From the NCBI GenBank assembly GCA_028583605.1, contig CM053327.1, positions 18,773,629-18,837,628 on the forward strand: DNA of 64,000 nucleotides, read 5' to 3'. The stretch comes from Dastarcus helophoroides. Its lineage: Eukaryota; Arthropoda; Insecta; Coleoptera; Bothrideridae. Positions within the stretch are counted from its first letter, which is position 1. Every line of letters begins with the position of its first letter. Shown one piece after another: positions 34,090-45,500 of this stretch. The notes beneath the pieces were generated by a model, which did not search any database, was not told where the DNA came from, and saw only the letters and a program-made list of their open reading frames with translations. Made by a program: the position numbers and the translations under genes.

Positions 34090-37000
34090 ATGGCTGCTCA
34101 TATTAATACAATGCCCGTGCGAAAATACAGAAGGGAGACAAGTGAAGTTAGTGGATGTTTAAAATATATGATATTTGGGTTTAATGTTCTATTTTGGGTG
34201 AGTGAAAGCATGATCTTTTTTTTGTTTAAGAAACTATTCGATTAATTCTTACAGCTCTTGGGGCTAGGAATTTTAACTATTGGGGTTTGGGCATGGAGTG
34301 AAAAAGATATTTTTAACAATTTGGGAAAAGTTGCCAATGTTGCTCTAGATCCTGCCTTTATTTTAATTTGTGTTGGTGGGTAACCTACACTTATTCATGT
34401 TTTCAAACTTCGAGTTAACTTTCTATTAATTTTCAGGAACTGTCACATTTATAATAGGTTTTACTGGTTGTGTGGGAGCATTACGAGAAAATACATGTTT
34501 ATTAGCAACAGTAAGTTTTTATCAAATTTTATTTTATGTTCGAGACCTCACTTATTTCTTTTTAGTATGCAATATTTTTGTCTGTATTACTATTATTCGA
34601 AATGACTGCTGGAATACTAGGATTTATATTTAAAGATTGGGTAAGTTAATTATTAGAGTTCCGAGAATTATTTAAAAAATCAATAATTCAAATAATTTCC
34701 CAGAACCAGTCCTTCAATTCTGTTGAGTGATTATATTTAATGGAAATTCAAAGAAACAACTGATATTGATTTAGATTTATGGACAATGAGATGAATAATT
34801 TTTGAGACATTTAGAAAAAATGTTCACATTTTTAATAAATTGAATATTTAAAAATATTTCAAAAATTATTCCAGTTATTTATTTATCTCAGACCTCTATT
34901 GTTTGGTATAATTTTAATCAGTATTTTATGGCAGATTCAAATATGAAAAAGTGTTTCCTTTAAAAAATGCTTCTTTGGTGCACTATTTGTATTTTGTGTG
35001 TAACAGAATGTAATAATATACAGGCTGTTCCATTTAAAAATCAAAAGTTGGTTCAGTTTTACCTAAAGTGGCACCAACGGGAATGTCATTTTTATGCCAA
35101 AATTTGACATTTCATAAGTACATCAAGTATAGTAAGTTTAAAAATTTTATCTTCATAAATAAAGAAAAAATTTACACCCGATATGTTCACACTGTCTAGT
35201 GATAATTTTAAAATGTGTATCACACCTAATGTATTTCTTCCAAAAATATTTTTGTTATTCCATTGTAGAACCTACGGAGGTTTACTGTACAAATGACCCT
35301 CTGTATACAAAATTAGTACAACTTCATGTCTCACCATTGGGATCTAATAAACTGTTACAGATACAGAATCAGTTAAATTACAAAAAGTTGTCTAATGTTG
35401 ATCGTAACATTTTTGTAAAAACAGATTTAAAATATCTTGTTTGGTTTTTGATCTATTTTGAAAAAACTGAAAATATCAATTTATATATTTTTTTTAATTA
35501 GTTTTTAATGATAATTTTATGAAGCTTTGTATTCAATTATGAGTCATGCAGTTTATTCCAGTAGTACAGTTTCATTTTATCTATCTTGTTTAGATTTCAT
35601 TATGTTCAGGTAGGAAGAGGGATAATAAGTGTACTGACTGCTGTAGTATTAAAACTAAAACACAATTTTTTATTGAAATCTAAAGGTTTTTTCGGAAATT
35701 GTTTTTTTTTAGCTGGAAATCTTTAATTAGAAATTTTGAGAATACTTTTATTTATACATTTAAAATAAACTTGCAATTGTAGAAAACTCTTGAAATTTTG
35801 ATAATATCGAATATTTTTTTGCTCTGATCTAAACATTTTTATTTTGAATTTGAGAGTTAAATATTACGATTTTTAATGAATTGGGAGAAATATCCAATTT
35901 TGACTTGAAATTTAAAATTCTGGGAAACGTTTTCCTAAAAATTCTGAAGATTTTTTAAATAATTCAACAATAAGTTTGAAATTAGTGCCACAACTGCACA
36001 TCCTAGTTTTAAAAGTAACATTTCAATTTCAAATTCTAAGAACAATCTCTTCTTGAAAATTCCACAAGTTTACATTTCTCAAAATCTCTTTTTTTTATCA
36101 AAATTTGACTTTCATCAGGAAATTAAAATATTGAGTAAATCTCAATTCTTTTCTCTAGACTTCGATCTTTTCCCCCCAAGATTTTGACTGATCATTTTTA
36201 AAAATTGAAATACAAAACTTGTCCCCTGAAACCAAGAAAGGTTAAAAACACAACAAAGGTTGCACTTTGTTGTGTTCTTTTAACCTTTCTTGGTTTTAGG
36301 GGACAAGTTTTGTATTTCAATTTTTGAAGATAACCAAGGACCAGTCCGTTGCACCAAAAAAAATTATCATTTTAAATTTTGCAATATTTCTCAAAAGTTT
36401 TAATTATAAGTATGTGTACTGTTAGAATGTTGACGTTTTTTTTTAATTCTTCTTTCTGGAAGTTTCAAATTGTATTTCAAACGTCGTTTTTTTTTGAAAA
36501 CTAGACCATTTTCTTAAAGTGTGTCCTTTTTTAAAATATCGAATTTTTCCTCTAAATTGAGGCTATTTTTGTAAATTTCAACTTTAAGTTTCAAATTTCG
36601 AACTTTTCTTTAAATTGCGACTGTTTTTAAAATAAGTCTTTTTTTCAAAATTTCGTAATACATATTTTTCAAAATTTCTTTTTCATAAGATTCACACTTT
36701 TTTTAATTGGATTGTCCAGAAAAGTTGTCTCAAATTTTTACTTTTTTTAAAAAAATTTTGACTGTTTTCAAGATTCCATTTTATTTATTTTTTTTTAATT
36801 TGTTTCCACCGGGAAATTAAAATTTTCTGGTAAATTTTAACTTTTTCTCGAAATTTCAATTATTTATTTAATTTTGCACATTTCCCAAATATCCTTCATA
36901 CTTTTCAAATGTCGACGTTTTTCTTTTGGCTTCTGGAAATTTCTATTTGTGTTTTAAAATTCGTTTTGAAAATTTCGACCTATTTCTCAAAATTCTTTTC

Positions 37001-39133
37001 TTTTACAATTTCGACGATTTTTTTAAACTCAGCATTTATACCAAAATTAAAATTTCTTAGGGAAAATTTGAATTTTATCGAGTTAATAAATTTACACGAA
37101 ATTTTGATTTTTTATGCTCAAAATTCAGCTTTCTTTAAAAATTTCGATCTTTTTCTTGAATACTACTGAAAATTATACATATTTTTCAGAAATTTTGAGT
37201 TGCATACAAATATTTTGTTTGGAAATTTCGAATTTCGAAGAATACATTTCTTGGAAATCTCATTTTTTTTTAAAATTTTGATATATCAAAATTAAAAGGA
37301 AATGGAAAAAATTCCGAACAAATTTTTTTTTTGACATTTTGTCTTTTTTCGATATTTCTCAAAACACGACGTGTTTTTTCGAAATGTGGTCATTTTCTCG
37401 AAAGTCGGATTTTAGGAACGAATTTTTCAGAAAAGAGAATTTTAAAAAAAGTTCAAAATTTTCCAAAAAAAAAAGCGAATTTTGACAAAAATGTGGAAAT
37501 TTCAACTTGTTTCTGCTTTTATAACTTAGCTTGAAAATGCTAAAAATGGTTTAAAATTTTATAAATATGGGTGACCTTTAAGTATATAATTGCTCATGTA
37601 AGAACTACCCGACTAAAGTATATTACAAATAGATGAATTTTTTGTACTTTATGCTGAAAAAATGTCACCTCTCACTTATTTTCAGATAATCAGATATTTT
37701 TTCGTATGTGATTAATGGATAAAAAACAGTAAAAATAATATATAAAATTATTACACTTTTAACGGCCTTAAGGACCACTGGTTAATTGGAATGACTGCTT
37801 ACTTGTTTTCTGTACCAGTCTATAGAGTGGATTGCCCCACATGTACTGTAATCATACATATCCGATCAACTGCTTAAGCTGTCCGTATTGTTAAAAGAAT
37901 CAGCTAAAAGCAAGTCGTGCTTAAACAACTATGGTTCTGTATCAATACTGCAATGACCAAATTAAACTAATTTTTACCTTAATTGTGTAGAATCAATTTC
38001 ATTTAAATTTTTTTGACCTGGTTTGGAAATATTTAAATTTTTAGTGATGAAAATTGACGAAATAAATAATAAATAAATAAAATGTAGATCGTTTAAAATT
38101 AAGTTATTAAATTGTATGGTAATTAATGTTTATTAACTTGAGTTAAATAATTGTTTCAGATCAAGTCTCAAGCAACAATAGGTTTTCAGACAGTTTATTA
38201 TACATTATAGAGAGGATCCCGACCAACAGAATCTTATAGATTGGATTCAAGAAGATTGGGTATGTTTACAAGCCCATTAATCCTTTAAATTGTTTATCAA
38301 ACGATTTTCTAGTTACAATGTTGTGGGATCGAGGGGCCAAAAGACTGGGATAGAAATAACTATTTTAATTGTTCATCGAAGGACGTCGGTAGTAGGGAAG
38401 CTTGCGGTGTACCATTCTCGTGTTGCAAAAGAAAACCAAATGTAACTAACACTTTATAATTTAAACCTAAATTAGATGTAATTCTTTCAGGAAATTATCA
38501 AGAATAAACAATGTGGTTACGACGTCCGAAAACCAGGTTTTGTAAGTATAACTAATATTTCCATGTGCTTAATTCCGTTGAAAACAATGTTTGTCAATAT
38601 TTCCAAATGCAGCCTGGAGAACGCCACATATTTGAACGTGGCTGCCTTCGAGCTGGGGAGGAATGGATCGAAAACAACTTAATACCTGTAGCTGGGGTTA
38701 AAGTTGGAATTATGGTGCTACAGGTAGTTTAGTAAATTTTCGATGGTCATGCTGTCATTGTTAGCCCTTTTTCTGTTCAGCTGAATGTTATTCTAGAGCT
38801 TTATTTATTTATTTCTTATTTTTTGTTTATTTGCCAACTTTCAGAGCTTCGATGGTACTGATCTTTCCAAACTAATTAATGAAAAAGGTTGTGTAGAAGC
38901 ACTAGAGGAATGGACGGAAAGAAATATGATTTCTTTAGCGACGTGCACATTTATTATGTTATTTCTGCAAGTGAGTTTTTTTTTTATTTTGCTCGTTTTC
39001 GCACTTATGCATGCTTTCTTGTCACCAAGGTGGTTGTCAAACTATTTTATAATTTTTCTTTCAGATTTTGGGTATTTGTTTCGCTCAGAATCTCAGAGCT
39101 GACATTTTTGCGCAAAAGGCTAAATGGCATTGA
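34090..39133 (+). CDS. Tetraspanin of the TspanC8 type, spliced
   Basis: Exons: 34090-34197, 34255-34375, 34437-34510, 34566-34640, 38160-38259, 38313-38441, 38491-38541, 38613-38723 (8a) or 38845-38970 (8b), 39065-39133; phases agree and all introns are GT-AG. The protein is about 278 aa (283 with 8b): a cytoplasmic N-terminus (MPVRKYRRE), four membrane segments, and a large extracellular loop with LQCCGIEGPKDW, YFNCSS (a glycosylation sequon), EACGVPFSCCKRKP and KQCGYD. The loop has eight cysteines including CCG, the TspanC8 signature. Members of this group escort the ADAM10/Kuzbanian protease to the surface and so influence Notch cleavage (family knowledge). The closest relatives would be fly Tsp26A/Tsp86D/Tsp3A, not resolved here. 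Exon 5 has one surplus base near 38189-38194 that stops the frame; the residues HYREDPDQQNLIDW downstream are clearly conserved. The start is the first ATG; a second in-frame ATG lies seven codons on. Confidence 0.93.
35640..37560. repeat. Degenerate A/T array in tetraspanin intron 4
   Basis: Phrases such as TTTTTCTCGAAATTTCAAC and AAATTTTGACTTT recur at irregular intervals, as in 11520-13140, 21900-23480 and 29820-30200. Open frames at 36909-37534 come from this composition. It accounts for over half of the 3.5-kb intron 34641-38159. Confidence 0.6.
36200..36325. repeat. Long hairpin in tetraspanin intron 4
   Basis: The left arm AAAAATTGAAATACAAAACT...AACACAACAAAG (36200-36258) is followed after a few bases by its nearly exact inverse (36264-36325), with one or two small bulges. 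The arms are about 58 bp. It would be transcribed with the tetraspanin pre-mRNA and fold into a near-perfect stem. Confidence 0.85.
38613..38723 (+). other. Tetraspanin alternative exon 8a
   Basis: This exon is 37 codons, phase 0 at both ends, with acceptor ATGCAG and donor CAG|GTAGTT. It encodes the end of the extracellular loop with the last conserved cysteine (IFERGCLRAGEEWIENN) and the start of the fourth membrane segment, ending in LQ. It fits between exon 7 and the final exon (ILGICFAQNLRADIFAQKAK). Confidence 0.85.
38845..38970 (+). other. Tetraspanin alternative exon 8b
   Basis: This exon is 42 codons, phase 0 at both ends, with acceptor TTTCAG and donor CAA|GTGAGT, 121 bp after exon 8a. 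It encodes the same protein segment as 8a: LINEKGCVEALEEWTERN, then a hydrophobic stretch ending in LQ. The GC..A.EEW..N pattern aligns with 8a. Including both exons would stay in frame but would duplicate the last cysteine and the membrane segment, so mutually exclusive use is the natural reading. Confidence 0.85.
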
Positions 39134-39935
39134 CAATCAAGAACTCCCACTGCAGTGTAGTACATTTTGTCGTGCCGCATTGCGTGGGAGCCTTGTTCCT
39201 TTGCACGTGTCGAGAACGTGTGAAAGGGTGTCATTCCATTTTTGATCTTTTGTTGATAACTATTCTAGTTTGAAACATTCGAAGGTATGAAACAATGTTC
39301 AGTATTAATGTTGTTATTTGTTATGCTTTTAAATTTCTAATAATGTTGGTTTCGAAGACTTATTGGATTTTCAAATTGTTTTTGTAAAATTTGATCGATA
39401 TTTGTAAAATTAATATTTTTTCAGGCTCATATAATAACCTTGTATATGAAATCCTCTGATATTAATACTTTGTGAAAATAAGAGCGTATCTATTTTGATA
39501 TATTGTAAATAATGTTTAAAGCATAACATAGGAAACTATATATTGGAAATCTCATTGTGAAGTACTCACAATTGTATTATTGTAAATTCTCATAATTGTT
39601 TTTATTGCGTAACATAAATGTTATTGCCTATAAGGTAGCTTACAATGACATACCGCCTCATTTTTTAATTTAATGATTATATCAGGTGTAACATACTTAT
39701 ATTACACTTTCTTTATTTGTAAAAATAAAATCTTTAAACTTGCTATACTTAATATACTTATAAATTGGCAATCTTTGACATGAGAATGACATTGCTACTC
39801 ATCTCAGTTTTGGCAAAAGCGACAGAAAATGATTATTAAAAGGAAAATTCCACATATTACATTATTGAAATCATTTTTCTTAAATATAAATTGTATTTCG
39901 TGGTACTAGAGTACCATTGTGATGATATTCAAAAG

Positions 39936-39941
39936 AATAAA
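39936..39941 (+). terminator. Polyadenylation signal, tetraspanin (candidate)
   Basis: AATAAA about 800 bp after the stop codon. An earlier AATAAA lies at about 39724. Either could end the transcript; which one is used cannot be read from the sequence. Confidence 0.45.
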
Positions 39942-40171
39942 GTTTTGACATAATAACTATTTTTGTTTACTGTATTATACCATAAAGGAATGAAATACTC
40001 GTTTCTGGTGTGATTTTTTTTTGTAGCATTAATGTAATCCGTTGGAATTATTTAGGATGAATCATGGACCTCTAGATTGAAAAATAAATTTGAAGCAACA
40101 ACATTTTTATAGCTTTAAAAGTGACTTATTTAAGTACAATCGTATTCAAAAAATCGTGGAGTTTCCAAATA

Positions 40172-41986
40172 GTGGAGTGTCTAAGGGTTTTGACCTAGGA
40201 TTTCAGTTACAGAGAGTGAAATTAAATAAAAATATATGGAATGTTTAGTTAATAGTATTTGTAAAAAAGTTTACCTATTAAAAAATTGTGATCTTTAGTA
40301 AAAATAATAATAATAATCTGGGTGTTTCAAAATAAGGTGCTCATACTTAAGGAGCATAATCTTTGAGCAATTTTAAGAAAAAAAGTATATTAACATAGGT
40401 CCGGAACCGTTTTATTTTTAAGTTACAGGGTCCGAAAATTAATAAAAAACTTGGTTTTTCCTGAAATACTATAAAACCACTTGAAATATTTTTTCAAATT
40501 TTGGTAGTTACTAACTTAAAGGCGCACTTTTTGCTGGAAAAAATATTTGCTTTTCTTCCATTAGTGGCGTTCATGGTAATTTGTATTTGAGTATTCTTAA
40601 CAAAAAAACTACGTCACTGCTTTTTTACAAATTAAGTACCGATTTCATAAACAACCTTTATTTCTTAGTAAAAATGCTCCCTCGAAATTTTTTCGTCTGA
40701 CGAACGGTTTTCGGTTAAAATAATTATTTAGCTTTAAAAACTATGTTTATTTATTTCGTAGTATGGGTTTATTAATTATTAAAAATAGTTGTATCCCACA
40801 AACATATAAATCTAACTTACATATTAACATAAATTTTCATAAAAAAACACTAATGAACAAAGTTGTCTTAAAATAAGGCATTAAATTTGTAGAAAAGATT
40901 ATAAAACGCCTATCGAAATGCAAAGAAATGCATTATATTTTTTTACTTAGAAACCGTTGGTCGGGTGAAAAAAGTTAAGGACTTTTTACTAAAAATAAAC
41001 ATTTTTACTGAAAGCCATATTTATTTTGAATAAAAGAAAACTGTGGCGCGATTTTTCTTTCTTTATTAAAAGTATTCAAAGATATGTTAATCGAAAGCCG
41101 TTCGTCACACAAAAGAAAGTTGAGGACGGCATTTTTACCAACAAGTGAAGGATGTTTATGCAATTGATGCTTATTTTAACAAAAAGCAGTGGCGTACCAT
41201 TTTAATTTAGCTATTTTATACAGATAGAAGAGTTTAAGAATTTGGGTAAGATAACCCAAACTGTTTCACTTCCTAAATTGTATCCCTTGGTGGCAGTAAA
41301 CGTGGGCGGAAAGCAAAGGGCATGAGGAGCTGCAATATAGGGTTTGGTAGCCCAAAGTAAACTGTCTCCTAAATGGAACCGCTTAATTTTTTAGAAAAAG
41401 TTAAGGGGTTCAATTTAAGCTAACTTACTCCACTAGGTGTACCTTACCCAACCTTCTTACCAAGAAATAAAGGTTGTTTATGAAATTGGTATTTAATTAG
41501 AAAAAAAGCAGTGACGCACCATTTTCTTCGTTAAAAATACTCCATGACATATTAGCACATACGCCATTGATGGAAGACTAGCATAATAATTTCCAGCAAA
41601 AAGTGCATATTTGTGCCTAGTTAGTATCAACCAAAATTAAAAAAAAATCGAGTGGTTTCATAGTATTTAAGGAAAAACCAATTTTTTTCTTTATTTTCAA
41701 GACCCTGTAACTTTAAAAATAAAGCGGATTCCGCACCTACTGTTGATAAAAACTTTTTTTTTTTAAATCGCTCGAGGATTATGCTCCTTAAGTATGAGCA
41801 CCTTTTATTTTGAAACTCTCGGATCATTATTATTATTACTATTGTTAATAAAGATCACAATTTTTTAATAGGTCAACTTTTTTACAAATACTCTTAGCTA
41901 AACATTCCATATATTTTTGTTTAATTTCACTCACTTGTTACTGACATCAGAGGTTTCTAGATTTTTAATGCTCCAAGTCACTCCAC
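40172..41986. mobile_element. Foldback element, TA-flanked, 1.8 kb
   Basis: The ends are GTGGAGTG and CACTCCAC, each followed by TA (40170-40171 and 41987-41988). The arms pair over several hundred bases: AAATATATGGAATGTTTAG, ACCTATTAAAAAATTGTGAT, AAGGTGCTCATACTTAAGGA and CTTTTTGCTGGAAA all recur inverted in the right half. Interior blocks (GCATTTTTACTAAGAAATAA-like) also repeat. No coding capacity. It lies just downstream of the tetraspanin polyadenylation region. Confidence 0.8.
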
Positions 41987-42703
41987 TAAAAAATAACGTA
42001 ATAAAATTATATTCAAAGTGTACCATTTAAAAATCGATTGTGTCGATTCTATCGGAACTGAACAATAAGAATATTGTTTTCCTGTCAAAATTTGGCTTTT
42101 TATTTAATCATTATTTTCTTTATTAAATGTAACATGTTTGACGATCTATCTTCATTAATAACAAATAGGGAGTGTACTGTGAGTGTTACACCTGATATGT
42201 ATACAATAAATTAACTATCGTTACTTTTAGCTCATAAAATTTTTAAGGCAATTGAACAAAGAAAGACTTTTGATTACATCATAAAAGCAATATTTATTTT
42301 AATTTAGTACACGATGGGAAGACTTGGACAATATTGTTTCCAATTTTGTAAATTTGGACAGATTCTGTTGGTAATTGTCGTTATTTCTTTCATTCAACTT
42401 GTTAACATATTTATTACCATGGCGATAGTGGCGTTATCTCTTCGTACCTAGTCTTGGGAAGCTGTGCTTCCGTTAATGGTTTCTGACATAATCAATAATC
42501 AACGCACAACACAAATTTTCATTGATATTGATCCAGCTTTACAGTTGGATTTTCCCATAAGTGTTCTCTACATCATACACGATAAAACCATAAATTTCTA
42601 CATGTTATTAAATTGTAACACATTGTGAGGTAAGAACAATAACAAGATCATGAGGAATCCTGGTCATTATTTAAATAACTAATTAAAGTTTTTATTTAAA
42701 TTA

Positions 42704-43891
42704 GGGGAGATTAGAGTATTGTGGACCGCCTCTTTATTTTGATTAAAAACTTGTAGTGACATTTTTTTTCTGAAAATTTCGAAGCTTTTATTTGTAGTAC
42801 ACCTAATAACCTCTGTTTGGGTCGCCGCAAGTTCGGTCGAATTGTATTAAATTATACAACATATATCAGTTGGCGCAAAAATTGCTTTTTGGAGATTTTG
42901 AAAAATGTCGGGGTATTATGGACTACCTTGCAGATGGATGAAAAATGTGGTAGAAAAACGTTTTATATTTGATTTAAGATGACAGTAGATTTATTATTAA
43001 AGGGAAATAAACTAAAGTGGAATGAGAAATAGCAATGAAAATCAGTTCGAAACGCAATGTTCGAAGTTCGGTAACTTGCGGTCATTCCAGCGCATGCCAA
43101 GTGAACAGCTCGATCGTACACATAGCAATGGATGGTATTTTGGCTGATCATCTTTTTTGGCATATTTTTCTTACAAGTTATGCAGAAATTGACGTCTTCT
43201 TCAGGCGTCACAATCAGGTTAAAGGCTATTGTTTCTTCTGTGGTGTCCTTCGAAATGGAGCGATATCACCGATTAATTTTTCGAATGTTCGAAATTATAA
43301 ATATGAGAATAAATATGTTCGCTTTTTTTGAAAATGCATACAAAATTTTTACAGAAGAGAATCTAACCTCGATATTGTATACTTACATTTGAAAAATTGT
43401 TATCGTACCAAAAAACTATTAAAAATTGCTGAAATATAATGCTGTGCTAAAAATTAGCATGAAAAATCACTTCCATATATGCATTAAATACATGAAGTTA
43501 GCTTGTAAAATGTAAAGAATTGAGTGGTCTGTAATTCCCCGGACGCTCTTTTTTACAATATGGCAGCATATGAATAACACAATACAAATAGCATGTCTGT
43601 GTCGAAGACTTGAGATTCCGCTAATATTATGAAGCTATTTACCTAAGTTGGTTCTCGAAAAGTGTGGTCAAATTAAAGGAAACCCAAAGTGAAAAAAAAT
43701 TCGAAGTATCACATTTCTATTTGGTATCGAAGCGATGTAACAGTTCGTGTACACAAGACGAGTACTGAAGGGAAAATGAGCTTAACATGAGGCCAGCTGA
43801 CGACAATATTTTTTGTAGCTGTCAACCACTACTAAGAAAAAAATATGAAGCTGGTCCGTAATTCCCCATGGTCCAGAATACCCGTCTCCCC
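42704..43891 (-). mobile_element. TA-flanked transposon relic with zinc-finger remnant
   Basis: The left end reads GGGGAGATTAGAGTATTGTG and the inverse of the right end reads GGGGAGACGGGTATTCTGGA, flanked by TA at 42702-42703 and 43892-43893. On the minus strand at 42963-43211 a frame reads EEDVNFCITCKKNMPKKM, then NTIHCYVYDRAVHLACAGM. This is a CxxC...C...H..C pattern like the PHD-type finger attached to some pogo/Tigger-type insect transposases. One expected Cys (in CYVYD, normally CxxC) is lost. No DDE domain remains. Superfamily is inferred from the TA duplication and the finger. Confidence 0.7.
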
Positions 43892-44101
43892 TACTATTAA
43901 AAAATCAAAGTTAAGACGTTGAAAATTATATTGCCAAATCTGTCTATTTATGATGTAAGCAAACATGGCTCTAGTTATGCCACTGTAACAATTGTTTTAT
44001 ATGCTCGAATATTCTTACTAATTCCTTTTACAGAAGAGTTGAATCAAATTTCAGTTGACGAAATTTTGTGACCTTTATCTTGTTGTTTACGGTAAGTTGT
44101 A

Positions 44102-44537
44102 GTCCATTTTAGATTAGTCTACGTAAGAGTAGGCTGTGGACTTCTAATTTTGTAGTGGCACCAACAAGAACTAATAATATTTAAACATGGTCGTCTGGCA
44201 GTGGTGTGACATTTCTTAATGGTGTTCTATATTCTTAAAACACTTACCTAAATATTTTGACTTGTTGCCGGTTGTCTTAAGAGTGATTCTTTTATATTTG
44301 ATATTAATTTCTGCTGAAAAGTATCAAATTGTAAGTAATGGTAATAAAAATAACCTGAAAAGCGTTTATTCCGGTTATTTTTGTCAAACAACCCCTTAAT
44401 TATAGGCGACACATTAATAGTCAGAATGTTTACACGTGAAGCCAGCTTTGGTTTTACTGATTTTTTTTTGGTAACCTTTTTAAAGGTTAATTTAATACTT
44501 CATGGCCTACTCTTATGCAGATTTATCTGAAATGGAC
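44102..44537. mobile_element. ~436-bp MITE, TA-flanked
   Basis: The left end reads GTCCATTTTAGATTAGTCTA followed by CGTAAGAGTAGGC. The inverse of the right end reads GTCCATTTCAGATAAATCTG followed by CATAAGAGTAGGC. TA lies on both sides (44100-44101 and 44538-44539). No coding capacity. Confidence 0.75.
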
Positions 44538-45132
44538 TATAGTTATTATAAATTTGTGTACTAAGATAACCTGTAAGTCAATGTATTTTCATTCCACTGA
44601 ATATAGAGATGCTTCTGTATTTTATCACTAATACATTCCAAACATATACTTAATAAGTATATGATTCCAAAGGTGTCGACGTCATTGTCGCCATTTTCGC
44701 ATGTTAAGTGTTATAAGGCTATTCTAAAATATCTATTTTAATTAAATTTACGTTGATTTTACATTTTAATTCACAACTATAACTTGCTTCAGTAAAAAAC
44801 TATGCGCCACAAACAATTTTGTGTCAAATAATTATTTAAAATGATAAAAGTTGATTTTAAATTAAAGTGACGTTATGTAACGATAAAGTCATTTCGATTT
44901 TTTGCGTAAAAACAGACAAAAACCCATCTACAATAGCACAACACAAGACGTTGTTTATTTTCCAAAAGATAATAGTGGGCTTTCGTTTTACACATATACA
45001 AGTATATTATTAAATATTTTTATATCGGCTATAACAAAATCACAAAATTAGTAACAACCAGGAGGTTAACTCTCGCCTTATCTCTTTATGGACGATGCCG
45101 ACAGCCCGTGGCCTCGAATTGTTATAAACTGC

Positions 45133-45168
45133 TTTCGTCCACCATCGTAAGGGACTTCGTCAGGAACA
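45133..45168 (-). ncRNA. Hammerhead-like motif, copy D (incomplete)
   Basis: On the minus strand TTGTTC is followed by CTGACGA, an extra A, GTCC-CTTACGATGGT-GGAC and GAAA. The following sequence (GCAGTTTATAAC) offers neither a GTC triplet nor a partner for helix I. It is a half-decayed counterpart of copy E in inverted orientation. Confidence 0.5.
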
Positions 45169-45442
45169 AAGAAACAATAAATGAAAAATAAAATACAAGG
45201 AAATATACAAAAATGAAAAAAGGACCAATTTCAAAACATCAGAACACGGTAACTCAGTATGTCCGCCATACCAGAGGCGAAACTTCTGAAGTGAAAAAAA
45301 TTTGGTACAATGGATAAGAAAGTTTAGACAGAAGAGCACGATAACTCAGTATGTCCACCATACCAGAGGCGAAACTCTTCAGAAGAGTTTTTTTTCATTT
45401 TTGTATATTTCCTTGCATTTTTTTTTTCATTTATTGTTTCTT

Positions 45443-45487
45443 TGTTCCTGAAGAAGCCTCCTACGATGGGGGGCGAAACGTCGAACA
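45443..45487 (+). ncRNA. Hammerhead-like motif, copy E
   Basis: Helix I TGTTC pairs with GAACA; the core is CTGAAGA (45448-45454). Helix II is GCCTCC with GGGGGC around TACGAT. Then come GAAA (45475-45478), C and the triplet GTC (45480-45482). Helix III is AC/GT without a loop, i.e. the palindrome ACGT, so only a dimer could form it properly. One unpaired A lies between CTGAAGA and helix II, a departure from the consensus. Activity is therefore uncertain. Confidence 0.6.
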
Positions 45488-45500
45488 CTTAGTAGTTTTT

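Larger units (their letters stand above)
45105..45500. repeat. Inverted repeat carrying two hammerhead-like cores
   Basis: The left arm (inverse of about 45125-45235) and the right arm (about 45380-45490) share CATTTTTGTATATTTCCTTG and CATTTATTGTTTCTTTGTTC, followed by CTGACGAAG or CTGAAGAAG and a TACGATGG loop. Between the arms lie two direct copies of CAGTATGTCCRCCATACCAG followed by AGGCGAAACT (about 45255-45285 and 45345-45375). It looks like two head-to-head copies of a Penelope-type terminal sequence. Confidence 0.7.

Noticed and set aside
36909..37534. Open frames in tetraspanin intron 4
   Set aside because: Low-complexity Phe/Lys/Leu-rich translation of an A/T phrase array.
39065..39245. 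118-residue frame 38889-39245 as a separate gene
   Set aside because: It is an out-of-frame reading across tetraspanin exons 8b and 9 and the intron between them.
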